The notes below the pieces were generated by a model. That model was not told the origin of the DNA, did no database searches, and saw nothing but the letters and a program-made list of their open reading frames with translations. Both the position numbers and the translations under genes were made by a program. From the NCBI GenBank assembly GCA_016808115.1, contig JAEQBH010007358.1:124001-188000 (forward strand): a DNA stretch of 64,000 nt, given 5' to 3'. Positions 11,816 through 22,545 of this stretch are shown piece after piece (positions within the stretch are counted from its first letter, which is position 1; every line of letters starts with the position of its first letter). The stretch is from Tetrastigma voinierianum. Lineage: Eukaryota > Streptophyta > Magnoliopsida > Vitales > Vitaceae.

Positions 11816-14523
11816 ATAATTATGGAAGTTTAAATAGTAAAATAATATTAATAAATTCGCAGTAATTTTTCGGAAAATCTTGAAAATTATACAGATCTCG
11901 GATAATGGCTTGATTCTGTAGATTAAAGTTCGTGCCATGAAATCACAGTGACACAGAAAAGTTTCGTTTAATTACGAGACGGTCCCGAATATTTTACGAA
12001 TTTACAGGCGATGGGTTTAAGTGAAGCCGCAGAAGCAGGGATTTTAGAAAATCACCGAAAAATTGCGAGTATAAAGAATATTCATTTAGGATAAATAAAA
12101 TTGAAAGCAAGACAAAATAAATTGTTTTAATTTTGAAGCAATAGAAAAGAGAAGAAAAAGGGGCAGCGTGGGTGCTCAAAAATAAAATAAAATAAAAGTA
12201 ACAAACCTCTTGATCAGATGGAGAATGACGGAGAACGAACTGGGGAAGGAGATATTTTTTAAATTTTATTTTTTAAATTTTAACTACCGGATTCTGAAAA
12301 ATTTGGCCAAACTCGGATTTACGTCGGGATAAACGAAAAGTCTTCCTACGTGATGAGGGTTTACAGCGTGAGTCTCTGTAGGGATTCGCGGGGTCGGTAA
12401 ATATGTGGCTTAGAATTTTTATTTTACCGGATCACAGATTCACAGTGGTGTGACTTCGGATAGGTGGAGTAAAGTGCTGCGCGACGAGGCTGCGTGAATG
12501 GCGAAATCTTGGGCTTTTACGTCGGCTCGAGAGGTAGAAATTTTTCCTGCTTTGTATTATTTCGGTCTAAAGGTATATAATGGGCACAGATATTTTTAAA
12601 GTATGCAAATTTCGGTCAGGTGCAGGCGGGTTTAGGATTTTTAAGGAGATTTGGAATTTATTTTTCGGACGGTTAATTTGAATTTAGATTTGTTTTCTGA
12701 GTTTTGGTTAAAATTCCGGGATTTTAATCGAACCGGTCCCGGACCGAATTTTGAAATGTTTGTTTTCGGGTGTTTTCGTTATATGGAAAGTCGGCACTAG
12801 TCACAGAATCGGTCGTATCACGTGAATGGCGTTAGGCGCGTATTTACGAAAATTTTGGTGTAGCAATGAAGTGTCTGAGTCTTCAGTTGTCTTGCGTCAA
12901 TGTGATCTGTCTGTCGAGTGTGTAGAATTTAAGCGAATCGGAAAGTTGTGGGCCACGCGTCTTCGAGTTGTAATGAGAGTGAGTGTTATTCGTTTAAAAT
13001 CTTGGTGTATTATTATTATTATTATAAAGCTGTTTCTTATTTGGGATTTGTGGTTTTGAGTTGGCAGAAAAATGCTGGCTTAGTAAGTAAATGGTTTTAG
13101 AATAATTAAAGCGAATTTTAATAATAATGAAATGGTTTTGAGTTAAGCGAATTTTGAAAAGTAAGTAAATGGTTTAAATTGTAGCCCAATGCTCCATTAG
13201 TAAGTAAATGGTTTTGAATAATTAGCGAATTTTAAACAACAATAATGGTTTTAAATTGTAAAGCGATTTTGAAAAATGACAATGACGAGCAAGCGAATGT
13301 TTGTGAAAAACGAACCACCCCAGTTAGCGAAAACGGTCGGAGGTATTAAAGTGCGATCTTGCGGTGGTGTTAGGATGCCGTCGTGCGTTTTAGTTTTGCG
13401 CGGTCGGCAAACTTGGGGCGTCGTCGTGCGTTTAAAGGGGCGTGGCGCGTCGCCAGTATAGGTTATAATTTCTAGCTAAATTATGGTGATGGCGCGGTCG
13501 GTCGCTATGTCCTTTGGAAAAGGTGATCTTGACCTGAGGTCCTTCCAGAAGCCGCAGTTACGAGCTTAGTGTTCGACTAGAATCTGATAGCGAATGGCTC
13601 CGTGGTTGATGTTTTATAAGCATAATATCTGAGTTTTAAAGAATCGGCCAATTGGTTCGTGCGGGCTTAGGAAGTTTTAAAGCAAACGGTTGAGCCCGGG
13701 CTCCGTTTATTTTCAAAGCATGCGGTTGGTAGAACTTCCGTTTTATGAAAAGTTTTAAGAAACTTTTAAAAGCAAAAAAGTTTGTGAAAGGTTTAAGAAA
13801 CTTTCCAGTAGATAAAGCAGCCAGCGAGAGAATTTTTGAGAAGTTTTTATAAAAACATGTAAGAAATGAGAGTTTTATAAGGCTTTTAAAGAAAAGCAGC
13901 CAACAATGACGAAGTATTAAAAGTTTATAAACTTTTTAAAAGCAGCAATCTGTAATAGTAGAAAAGTTTTAGAAAGCTTTTAAAAGCAAGTAAGCAAAGC
14001 AAAGTAAAAACACGGAAAATAATTGTAAAAGAAAGTTTACGAGTTTTGAGATGTTCGGGAAAAGAAAAGCGTTACATAAAGCATCACGCTCATTTCAGGC
14101 TTTCGTTTAAATTTCCGTTATTTTTGTATTTCAGTATTTTTTAGTCTGAACCTTGGACGTTAGATAGATTAAGTTCTCACGGCGTTTATGCTCCGATCTT
14201 GTAATTAGAATATTGTGTAAGAAAAATACTTTGAATATGTATAATCGGGCAATATGTATGTAGAGTAGTTTGTGAGAATGTGTTGGTATCTTTGGTTGCC
14301 ATATTTTGGATATAGTGTAAATTTGATGTATCACAGGTTGGGGCGTGTCGCATGCGATTGTTATCTTCTTAGAAATTTTATAAAATCATAAGTTTAGAAG
14401 AAAATTTTTGTAGGAGGTTTTGCGGCAAATGCGGGCGACCGCGGGAGTTCCCAGTGCTTTGGGGTAACAGGTTGGAGTTTACGTGGGTGGGCGCGCCGCA
14501 TTTGGAAGGGTGGGGGTGTGTCA
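11816..14523 (+). repeat. Element 1 right (3') LTR
   Basis: Direct repeat of 4178-6940, ending GTGTCA at 14523. The bases 11669-11815, between the first PPT candidate and the start of homology, may be LTR sequence missing from the left copy. Hairpin array A here (13080-13280) keeps the AAATGGTTT arms but has AGCGAATTTT where the left copy has AACCATTTTT. Array B (13740-13995) is better preserved. Confidence 0.85.
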
Positions 14524-14572
14524 GTATAATAAGCATGTCAGCATGTTATAAAAGTTCATTCTTCATTCATCA

Positions 14573-14764
14573 AGATATAATATGAAAAAATTAACACAAT
14601 ATATTTTCAAAAAATTACCAGCACCTCAAAATCAATAATGTGTATATCACATTTAAGGGTTAATTTCTTATATATGCATATAAGAGATATATATAATATT
14701 AATTTTGAAGTGCTGGTAATTTTTTTGAGAAAAATATATTATCAATCTTTATTATGATATATCT
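14573..14764. repeat. Foldback / MITE-like hairpin upstream of the NLR
   Basis: A stem of two arms, 14598-14639 and 14696-14740, matches in inverted order around a short AT-rich loop that itself contains TTATATATGCATATAA. The most conserved part is AAAATTACCAGCAC against GTGCTGGTAATTTT. Weaker pairing extends the stem outward to AGATATAATATG and its partner near 14764. About 190 bp, AT-rich and with no coding capacity, it fits a MITE. Flanking target duplications were not identified. Confidence 0.75.
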
Positions 14765-14952
14765 CAATTTGGAATATGTAGGCATTTAATATAATGGCTC
14801 ATAACGATCCATCTCCATTCATAAGCAAATTAAAAACCCAAATCAATAATAAGATTGATAATCCCAGGATTTGTTGTTCTGATTTATAAGTTTTTTATTT
14901 ATTCAAAAAGTTCATCATGAGTAATTTCTTTAAGTGCTTTGCAAGGTGCAAG

Positions 14953-14962
14953 TTTATATAAG
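14953..14962 (+). promoter_or_regulatory. Candidate TATA box of the NLR
   Basis: TTTATATAAG lies about 220 bases upstream of the NLR start codon, in the non-repeat stretch 14765-15180. This would give a 5' leader of about 190 bases. It is a motif match only, without transcript evidence. Confidence 0.4.
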
Positions 14963-15180
14963 TGCTTTGAATAGACTATTAACTTTTATAAAGTTAGCAT
15001 TAATGACATATTCACGCGCTTTTATGGGCTCCACAATGCCATTGCAATGAACCAATCATTTGAAGGCCTTGACGATAAGGCTTCAAAGACTTTCACAGGC
15101 TGCTCACACCTACTACCCGTTCTTGTTAGTTTTCTTCTTTGGTTATTCGATTTGAGAGTTGGAATTTTTCTGAAATCATC

Positions 15181-18100
15181 ATGTTTGTGGCGGAGGCTGC
15201 TGTTTCTTCCATCTTCGATCTGGTTCTCGACAACTTGGTGGCTGCCCCTTTGTTGCAGTATGCGCGCAGGCATGATGTTGAGAACACCCTCAATGAATGG
15301 AGGAGGACTTTGTTGCATATCGAAGCTGTGCTGACGGATGCTGAGCAGAAGCAGGTGAGAGAGAGAGCTGTTGAGCTTTGGTTGGATGATCTCAAATCTT
15401 TGGCTTACGACATGGAAGATGTGCTCGACGACTTCAACACTGAAGCTAATCGACAGATCTTGATACCGAGCTCCACCACTAAGGTACACAACCTCATCCC
15501 AACTTGTTTTGATGCTTGTCGTCGTCCTACATCTGTAAAATCCAATGCAAAGATTGGGGAAAAAATAGATAAAATTTCAAAGGAGTTGGAAGCTGTTGCA
15601 AAGCGAAGATATGGCTTTAATTTAAGGGAAGGTGTTGGAGGGCTGTCGTTCAAGATGGAAGAAAGGTTACAAACCACTTCTTTGGTAGATGAGTCTGGAA
15701 TTTTTGGTAGGGATGCTAAGAAGGAAGTTATCCTTCAATTTATCTTATCGGACCAAGCCTCCAGGGATTATACCGATCATGGAGTGTCTGTAGTTCCCAT
15801 CGTTGGTATGGGTGGGGTTGGTAAAACGACCCTCGCTCAAATGATCTTCAATGATGAGAGGGTGGCGAGACATTTACAGTCCGATGACTTGGGTTTGTGC
15901 TTATCGGACCGATTTGATATGGTAGGGATAACCAAAGCAATTCACCAAAGACCCGTCACTCATTCTTCAAAGGATTCTAGAAACTTAGAGTCATTACAAA
16001 AAGAGTTGAAGAATGAATTGAATGGGAAAAGATATTTCCTTGTTCTAGATGATGTGTGGAACGAGAAGCCCCAAAATTGGGATGCCTTAAAGGTTCCTTT
16101 CAGGGGTGGAGCACAAGGCAGTATGATCATAGTAACGACTCGTAGTGAAGATGTTGCATCGATTATGCGAACTACTTCCTCTTCTCATCATCTTAATGTG
16201 CTGTCCTATGAAGAGTGTAGGCTATTATTTGCAAGACATGCCTTTGCAGGTATGAATGCAAACATCCGCCAACAGTTGGAACCAATCGGCATGGAGATAG
16301 TAAGAAAATGCAGAGGCTTGCCTTTGGCCGCAAAGACTCTTGGAAGTCTGTTGCATTATAAACAAGACAAAAATGCTTGGAATGAAGTACTTAACAATGA
16401 TATATGGGATTTGCCGAATGAAAAAAGTGACATCCTTCCAGCTTTATACTTGAGTTACCACTATCTTCCCACAAATTTGAAACGTTGTTTTGCATACTGT
16501 TCCATATTTCCCAAGGACTATAAATTTGAAAAGAGGAAGTTGGTGTTGTTATGGATAGCGAGGCTTTGTTAGGTGGCTCAAAAAGAGGAAACTATGGAGA
16601 TTACGGTAACATGTTTTGACAATCTACTTTCAAAATCTTTCTTCCAACGAGCTAGTGATGATAGATCAGGAGTATTTTTGATGCATGATTTGATCCATGA
16701 TTTAGCGCAATATGTATCAGGAAAATTTTGCTCTTCATTGGATGATGAAAAGAAAAGTTCAATTTCTGAACAGACTCGGCATTCTTCTTACATTATGGCA
16801 AGGGAATATGAACTCTCCAAGAAATTTGATCCATTCTATGAAGCTCATAATTTGCGGACCTTTCTTCCCGTACCTGGACCTTATGGACATAGTGATATCT
16901 ATTTAAGCGAGAAGGTCTCAGATCATTTATTGCCAACACTGAAATGCTTACGGGTTCTCTCTTTGGCTAAATATCGCATCACAAAGTTACCTGATTCAAT
17001 TGGAACTTTGAAACACCTCCGTTACTTGGATCTCTCTAGTACCTCAATTACAAGACTACCCGAATCAGTAACCGACCTTTTAAATTTGCAGACACTGATT
17101 TTGTCAAATTGTTGTGCTCTCACTCATTTGCCTATGGAAATGGGGAAACTGATTAACTTGCGGTATCTTGATGTTACCAACACTAGCTTGAAGGAGATGC
17201 CAGTGGGAATGAAAGGGTTGAAACATCTACGAACATTGACTGGTTTTGTGATTGGTGAGGATAGCGGGGCAAAATTTAGGAGTTGGGGGACATATCACAC
17301 CTTGGCGGAAGACTTTGAAATTTCCAAGTTGCAGAACGTGGTGGATGCCATGGATGTCTTAGATGCTAATTTGAAAGGCAAGGAGCTTCTTGATGAGTTA
17401 GAGATGCAGTGGGATGACAATTCTAGTGATCGTGAATTGCAGAAGGAAACAACTGCACTTGAGGAGCTACAACCTCATAACAATTTGAAACGGCTCATCA
17501 TTTATGGCTATTGTGGTGAAAAATTTCCCAACTGGTTATGCAAACATTCATTTACCAATATGGTGTCCTTGCATCTCCACAATTGTATAAATTGTTCATC
17601 CTTGCCATCACTTGGGCAACTTGGATCTCTTAAGAACCTCTCTATCAAGAATATTCATAGAGTGCAGAGGCTGGGAGACGAGTTCTGCGCGGGAATGATA
17701 GGCATTCCTTGTTGAAATATTGCATCCTTGGAGAGTCTAAGCATTGAAGGGATGCTGGAGTGGGAGGAGTGGGATAGTTTAGAAGTGGAATTCCCTAGTC
17801 TAAAGAAGCTCTCTATCAGTAACTGTCCAAAATTAAGGCGGCATTTGCCAAAACAGCTTCCTAAATTAACAGAACTTAAGATTTATGACTGTAAGCAACT
17901 GCTGTGTTGTCTTCCAATGGCTCCCTCCATTTGTGAACTGGAGATAAGGGGATGTGAAGACGTGGTGGTTAGAAGCGCTGGCAGCCTCACCTCACTTGCT
18001 TCTTTGACTGTAGAGGAAGTTTGCAAAATACCAATTGAATTGGGACAGTTGCAATCTCTTGTAAAGTTATATTTGTGTAAATGTCCAGAGTTGAAGGAAA

Positions 18101-19162
18101 TGCCACCCATTCTTCACAATCTCGCATCTCTTAAGACAAATCAAAATGTGATAGTCTTTTGTCTCTTCAGGAGATGGGACTACCACCCATGCTTGAGAGT
18201 CTTACAATTGAATACTGTCCCGTTCTGGGGTCCCTACCAGAGGGAATGATGCAAAGTATTACTACTCTCCGACACTTGTCTATCCATTGCTGTGAGAAAT
18301 TGGAGTTAGCATTGGCTGAGGATACGACACACAACCACAATGCTTCTCTTAGCAGTTTAACTATAAATAATAGTTGTGGTTCTCTCACATCCTTTCCATT
18401 AGCCTTCTTCACAAAGCTTGAAATGCTTGACTTTGATAATTGTGATAGACTGGAGTGCCTTTACATTCCAGATGGAGATGGACTTCACCACGTGGATCTC
18501 ACATCTCTCCAGTTCTTGTGTATCGATCATTGCCCTAATTTGGTATCTTTTCCGAGCGTAGGATTACCTATTCCCAATCTGAAAGAACTTGGAATATTTA
18601 GTTGCAAGAAGCTCAAGTCATTGCCCCAAGGGATGCACACTCTCCTTACATCCCTTCAAGATTTGGAGATAACCGATTGTCCAGAAATCGATTCTCTTCC
18701 AGAAGGGGGTTTGCCCACTACTCTATCTGAATTAGTGATCCATAATTGCTGCAAACTCATGGCTTGTCGGACAGGTGAATTATGCACACTCTTCCCGTCA
18801 TAGAACGTTGTGGATTGGAGGATCTGTTGAAGAAAGGTGAGTCATTTCCCGAGGCGTGGTTTCTGCCCTCCACTCTCACCTTTCTTTCAATTGAGGGTTT
18901 TCCGAATCTGAAATTGCTGCACAGTAAGGGTCTTCAGCACCTCACCTCCCTTGAAACTCTGGAGATTCAAAGATGTGAAAAGCTCAAGTACTTGCCAAAA
19001 CAGGGGCTGCCCTCCTCCCTTTCTCATCTTTATATTAATGATTGTCCTACGCTGAAGAAACGGTGCCGAAGGGATAAAGGGAAAGAATGGCCTAACATTT
19101 CCTCACATACCTGCATGGCATTCGATAGATACTATGATGAAAAGAAATTAATCTTACCATGA
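15181..19162 (+). pseudogene. CC-NB-LRR (CNL) resistance protein, RPP13-like 1 type, frame-broken
   Basis: Intracellular immune receptor homologue, single exon, about 1,320 codons, usual for this class. The ATG at 15181 (MFVAEAAVSSIFD) is chosen over an upstream in-frame ATG at 15139 because families of this type start just before the coiled coil. Domains: Rx-type coiled coil with an EDVID-like MEDVLDDFNTEA; P-loop GMGGVGKTT near 15805-15835; kinase 2 YFLVLDDVWNE near 16030-16065 (its Trp marks the CNL class); TTRSEDVASIM; GLPLAAKTLGSLL near 16315-16350; RNBS-D CFAYCSIFPKDYKF; MHD as FLMHDLIHDLAQYVSG near 16675-16720; then LRRs to the end. Breaks: in-frame TAG at 16570, in-frame TGA at 17713, a frameshift near 18135-18160 and another near 18780-18790. 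Around 15880-15905 a compensated double shift replaces the RNBS-A WVCVSD motif. Read literally it is a pseudogene; the residual similarity on both sides of each break is so good that sequence error is a real alternative. Confidence 0.93.
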
Positions 19163-19900
19163 GGTTGAGGCCCTTCCATCCAAGCTCTTGATCTTATATG
19201 CGTTTATTGGCCCCAGGTACTTTTCTGCTTTGTATTTCATGATTTCGTTCACATTTTCTAAGCAACTACTAAATGCTGCCTAATAACTAAGGGCTAATTG
19301 TTTCTACCCAAAATTATTTATGTCGTTTTATATAATTCAAAATACCGAAAGGAACATTTTAAAAATTATTTCAAAAATAGGATATCATAATAAATTAAAA
19401 ATTCTATTAAAAAAATATAAATACATATAAAAAAATTATATTAATAAAATAAATATTTGTATTATTATAAAAAAAAATAGTTACAAAAAAATTTGAATTG
19501 TGAATATACATGCAAAAATATTTTTGTATTAATAAGGAAACCTATGCTATGGGAGTCTCAATTTTGGACTATTTGAGAAATAGGGCCTAAAAAATCTTGT
19601 TGAGGCATGGTCTAGCTTTTTCAAAGAACTATTTGATAAAAAGATTTAGCAATTAATAAAAAAGCCTCCATGTTAGCTTTACATGTAGGAAGATTCCAAA
19701 ACACTTTTTTTTCATATCCAAATCAAAAAAGCCCTAAATGAACCATTTACCTAAAAACCCTAAAAAACCTTTCGTCTCTTTGAACCATTTCCCTCCATAG
19801 ATGCTTGAGATGAGAAAAGGAAGGGTCATGCGAAGAAGCTTGAAGATTCACGCAACACTTTTGGTTCCAAAACACTTTTTTTTCATATCCAAATCAAACG
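19163..19900 (+). other. 3' flank of the NLR with an exact 34-bp direct repeat
   Basis: No coding signal. An AG/GTACTT donor-like site lies near 19215, and AATAAA occurs at 19389 in a strongly AT-rich patch, so a 3' UTR with or without an intron is possible. An exact 34-bp sequence starting TTCCAAAACAC and ending CCAAATCAAA occurs at 19694-19727 and again at 19865-19898. The second copy directly abuts the truncated leader of element 2. Confidence 0.6.
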
Positions 19901-19990
19901 CTATTTTTGTTCTTTTTCTTTTAAAAATGTCCAAATTAGTATTTCTTTCTTTCATCTGAATATTGATTACAAAATTCTTTCGATCCTGAC
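19901..19990 (-). other. Primer site and leader on the wrong side of the left LTR
   Basis: CTATTTTTGTTCTTTTTC and the following bases match 32370-32455 (inside element 2 next to its 5' LTR) and, more weakly, 59994-60100 (same place in element 3). In those two elements this is internal leader sequence. Here it lies outside the left LTR and stops abruptly at host-type sequence. Confidence 0.75.
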
Positions 19991-20180
19991 AGCGCCATAA
20001 AACTTGTTAGCAAAGACCATGCCAAATACAAATTTATATGTGCTCTTTACCAAGGACTATTGTCTAATCCTGACAGCAGCGCCATAAAACTTGTTAGCGA
20101 GACGAACACAAATACTTATGTCACTATTACAAAGGACTATTGTCTAATCCTGACGTGGCTGTAGTAAAACTTGTTAACGT
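19985..20180 (-). repeat. Triplicated primer-site region, left copy
   Basis: Three tandem units of about 78 bp, each with a version of AGCGCCATAAAACTTGTTA (at about 19990, 20078 and 20155) followed by AAATACAAATTTATATG-like and GGACTATTGTCTAATCCTGA sequence. The third unit has lost the GGCGCC core. On the minus strand each intact unit reads TAACAAGTTTTATGGCGC, i.e. LTR end plus the start of a TGGCGCC primer site. Confidence 0.75.
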
Positions 20181-22545
20181 TATCTTATATATACCCGATC
20201 TCTTAGAGTAAATCATTTTTTCAAAGTTTGGTTTTGGTCGATATTACACTGCAAGTGCGCGAATTAAATGAGTAATAAAATGGATTTAAGTCAGGATATC
20301 GATCCTGAGAGATCTGAATTTTCAAATGTTCTGCATTCTTGATTTAATTACTATTTGGACACTTGCCAAAATGATGTGGGGATCCGGCATTAAGGTCTTT
20401 GGAAAATTAAAACGAACAAAGGAAAATAAATGAACCATCCAACATCTTTGGAAATAAAAGAATAAAGAATAGTTAATTTCTAATAAAAGAAATGAATACT
20501 GAATAGTTATCCTCGAGAAGACACATCAATAGAAAACAGGTTATAGTGAACTTCTCGATTCTGTAGTTAGTCGATAAAATTCTTGATTATCTCAAGTTTC
20601 AAAAAAATGTCAAGGCGTTGTGTGCGGTGGATCTCTTCACACTCCACATTTCATTATCTAATTTATGACTGATTCTCTCGAATCGATTAGATAACTACTT
20701 TTAAGGAGCTTGGCAATGCGGAATTGTTTTTGTTTGCGTCGCGTGCAGATTTATGGTATAGCGCGGCTCACGAGTTATCGATTGACAGATATCTGACTTC
20801 AGTTGCTCCTCCTCGAAGTGAATAGGTCAGTAACTTACGCCAGTTAGATCACGGCTAACACGGGATTGGCCTCACTATCAGAATTGGGGTGAACTATTTC
20901 AACTGTTTAAATAGATAAACTCATTATTTCGTGTGATTTGAGTGAGAAGATTTATCTAAGTGAACTTACAAGCTCAAAAGATCCCTAATAGCAGGTTAGT
21001 ATACCTTCAAAGAAATGTACATTAACCTCATGAATGTAACCCCACTTGTGTCGACCGGACACTCGCGAAATGTTGATAAGCGCAAATCTTACTTGGGTAT
21101 AAGCGAAATATTGAGATCAGAGCAAATAAACACAAAAACAGGAAGTAAATTCATTAGCGAAATTAACAAGATTTCTTTGAAACGACTATAGGAAAGATAA
21201 ATTCGACTATAACGTTCATAATGGAAATTTGGATTCCTCAGTGCTTGAATTACGATCTGACGATTCACTCGATCGTAAGAATAAGCTACTTGATTTGAAG
21301 CTGAAACAATCGAATTCGAAATTTAATGCGAGCTTGAGCATTCCGGGTAGTAATTTGAAAGAAATTAGATTACGCATTGACCGGCTCAAGCGATAACATC
21401 GATTCGGGAAAATACAACGAAAATAAAAATACGAGAACATAATCTGCTCTAAAACGACGGAAATAATAAAAATAAAAATAAAAAAAAGAAAAGAAAATAA
21501 AGAAAATGAGCTTCGGTAATGGACTTTCTGATATGGCCATAAATTTGCTTTAATGAGTTGGATAGGCTGCGTATTTATAGGGTTCCTCAATTGGGCCTAA
21601 TCCCAATGTAACTGCGTGGGTTTGAAATGGTTTGGCCGATTCCAGCTGATTTAAGTCGCGACTTGAGTTTGTATCGTGACATCATCGATGTCGCGACATC
21701 AATCTCGCGTCGCGACATCATCGATGTCGCGACCGACATCGATCTCCGCGTCGACATCAACTTACTCTATGTAAGCCCAGTTTGGTAATTAAGTGTGCTG
21801 GCGTGATATGCTGTCGACATCTTCTCACGTCTTGCGAGGTTTGATTGTTGTTACCTCTCGCGATGTCGGCGTCGATATGTCGCGACCTCAACTCGATTCA
21901 TCTGCAGTCTTCAACGATCGCTCATATTGTCGCGGCAATGATATCTTGTCGCGACATCTCTTTGTAGCTCTACATCATTGATGCGGTCGTTCACGATGTA
22001 TCGCGACGTATTCGATATCTTGTCGCGACCTCGGCAGGCTTCAACGCTGGCGAAGGCAGGTCTTGTGTCGCGAAGCGATCTCACGTCGCGACATCGACGC
22101 TGAGTTCCGGCGGCTTCATCGGTCAGACCTCATGAAGCAAAGGTGTTTTACATTTGTCGCGACCTCTTATCTAGTCCGCGACAACAACTCTTGTCGCGAC
22201 GCGAAATCTTTATGGCGTGGATATCTTAGCTCTGGTTACCCGCCGATTTGCTTATCACGGTACTTACTACTCGCGACCTGCGTCGAATTCGCGGTCTCTT
22301 GGTGTCGCGACCTCAGAATTGTTGTGCAAACCCAGCGCATCAATGATGACGATTGTTTTGGTTACCTTGTATTCATTGCACTTTTTCTCCACTTATTCTT
22401 TGTATTTTATACTTGCATTTTCTTCTTTCTTCCATTTTACACACTAATATGATGGGTGAGTTTCTTCATATTTACGCCAAAGTAATTGTCTCTTTGATAT
22501 GAAAATTAGAAAAATAGATTTTAAAATAGACTTTTAAGCTCGTGA
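19991..22545 (-). repeat. Element 2 left LTR (3' LTR by orientation)
   Basis: Direct repeat of 32455-34938, with shared long runs such as TCTCTTAGAGTAAATCATTTT and GGGTGAGTTTCTTCATATTTA. Homology ends at TTTTAAGCTCGTGA (22545), which corresponds to TTTTAAGCTCATCA in the right copy, i.e. a TGATGAGC start on the minus strand. Contains the GTCGCGAC field. Confidence 0.85.
21650..22320. repeat. GTCGCGAC palindrome field in the left LTR of element 2
   Basis: The 8-bp palindrome GTCGCGAC occurs exactly ten times by hand count, plus several one-base variants, usually as TGTCGCGACATC or TGTCGCGACCTC. Spacing is irregular, about 20-90 bp. Same type of field in 34050-34690, 52890-53120 and 61750-62900, and in internal patches 26400-26620 and 57240-57740. 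Confidence 0.85.

Larger units (their letters stand above)
4178..14523 (+). mobile_element. Element 1: Ty3/gypsy chromovirus (Tekay-like), plus strand
   Basis: Two long direct repeats, 4178-6940 and 11816-14523, share long identical runs beginning ATAATTATGGAAG. Between them lie a primer site complementary to initiator Met-tRNA, then gag, protease, reverse transcriptase, RNase H, integrase and a chromodomain-like C-terminus in the order typical of Ty3/gypsy. The element interrupts the Pro-rich tail of the PMD remnant. No target-site duplication was recognised: the bases before 4178 and after 14523 do not match. All coding parts are broken by stops and frameshifts, so the copy is defective. 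The Tekay assignment rests on the PBS, domain order and the AREV/REIVDRE-type C-terminal block, and has not been tested by phylogeny. Confidence 0.9.

Noticed and set aside
4178..14530. GTATA or ATAAT as a target-site duplication of element 1
   Set aside because: The bases on the two sides match only partly and the LTR start is uncertain, so no duplication can be claimed.
15047..15334. Alternative frame of 95 codons overlapping the NLR start
   Set aside because: Shadow of the coiled-coil coding sequence in another frame.
21650..22320. GTCGCGAC field as a CRISPR array or satellite
   Set aside because: Spacing is irregular, the repeat is only 8 bases, there are no uniform spacers, and the context is a plant LTR.
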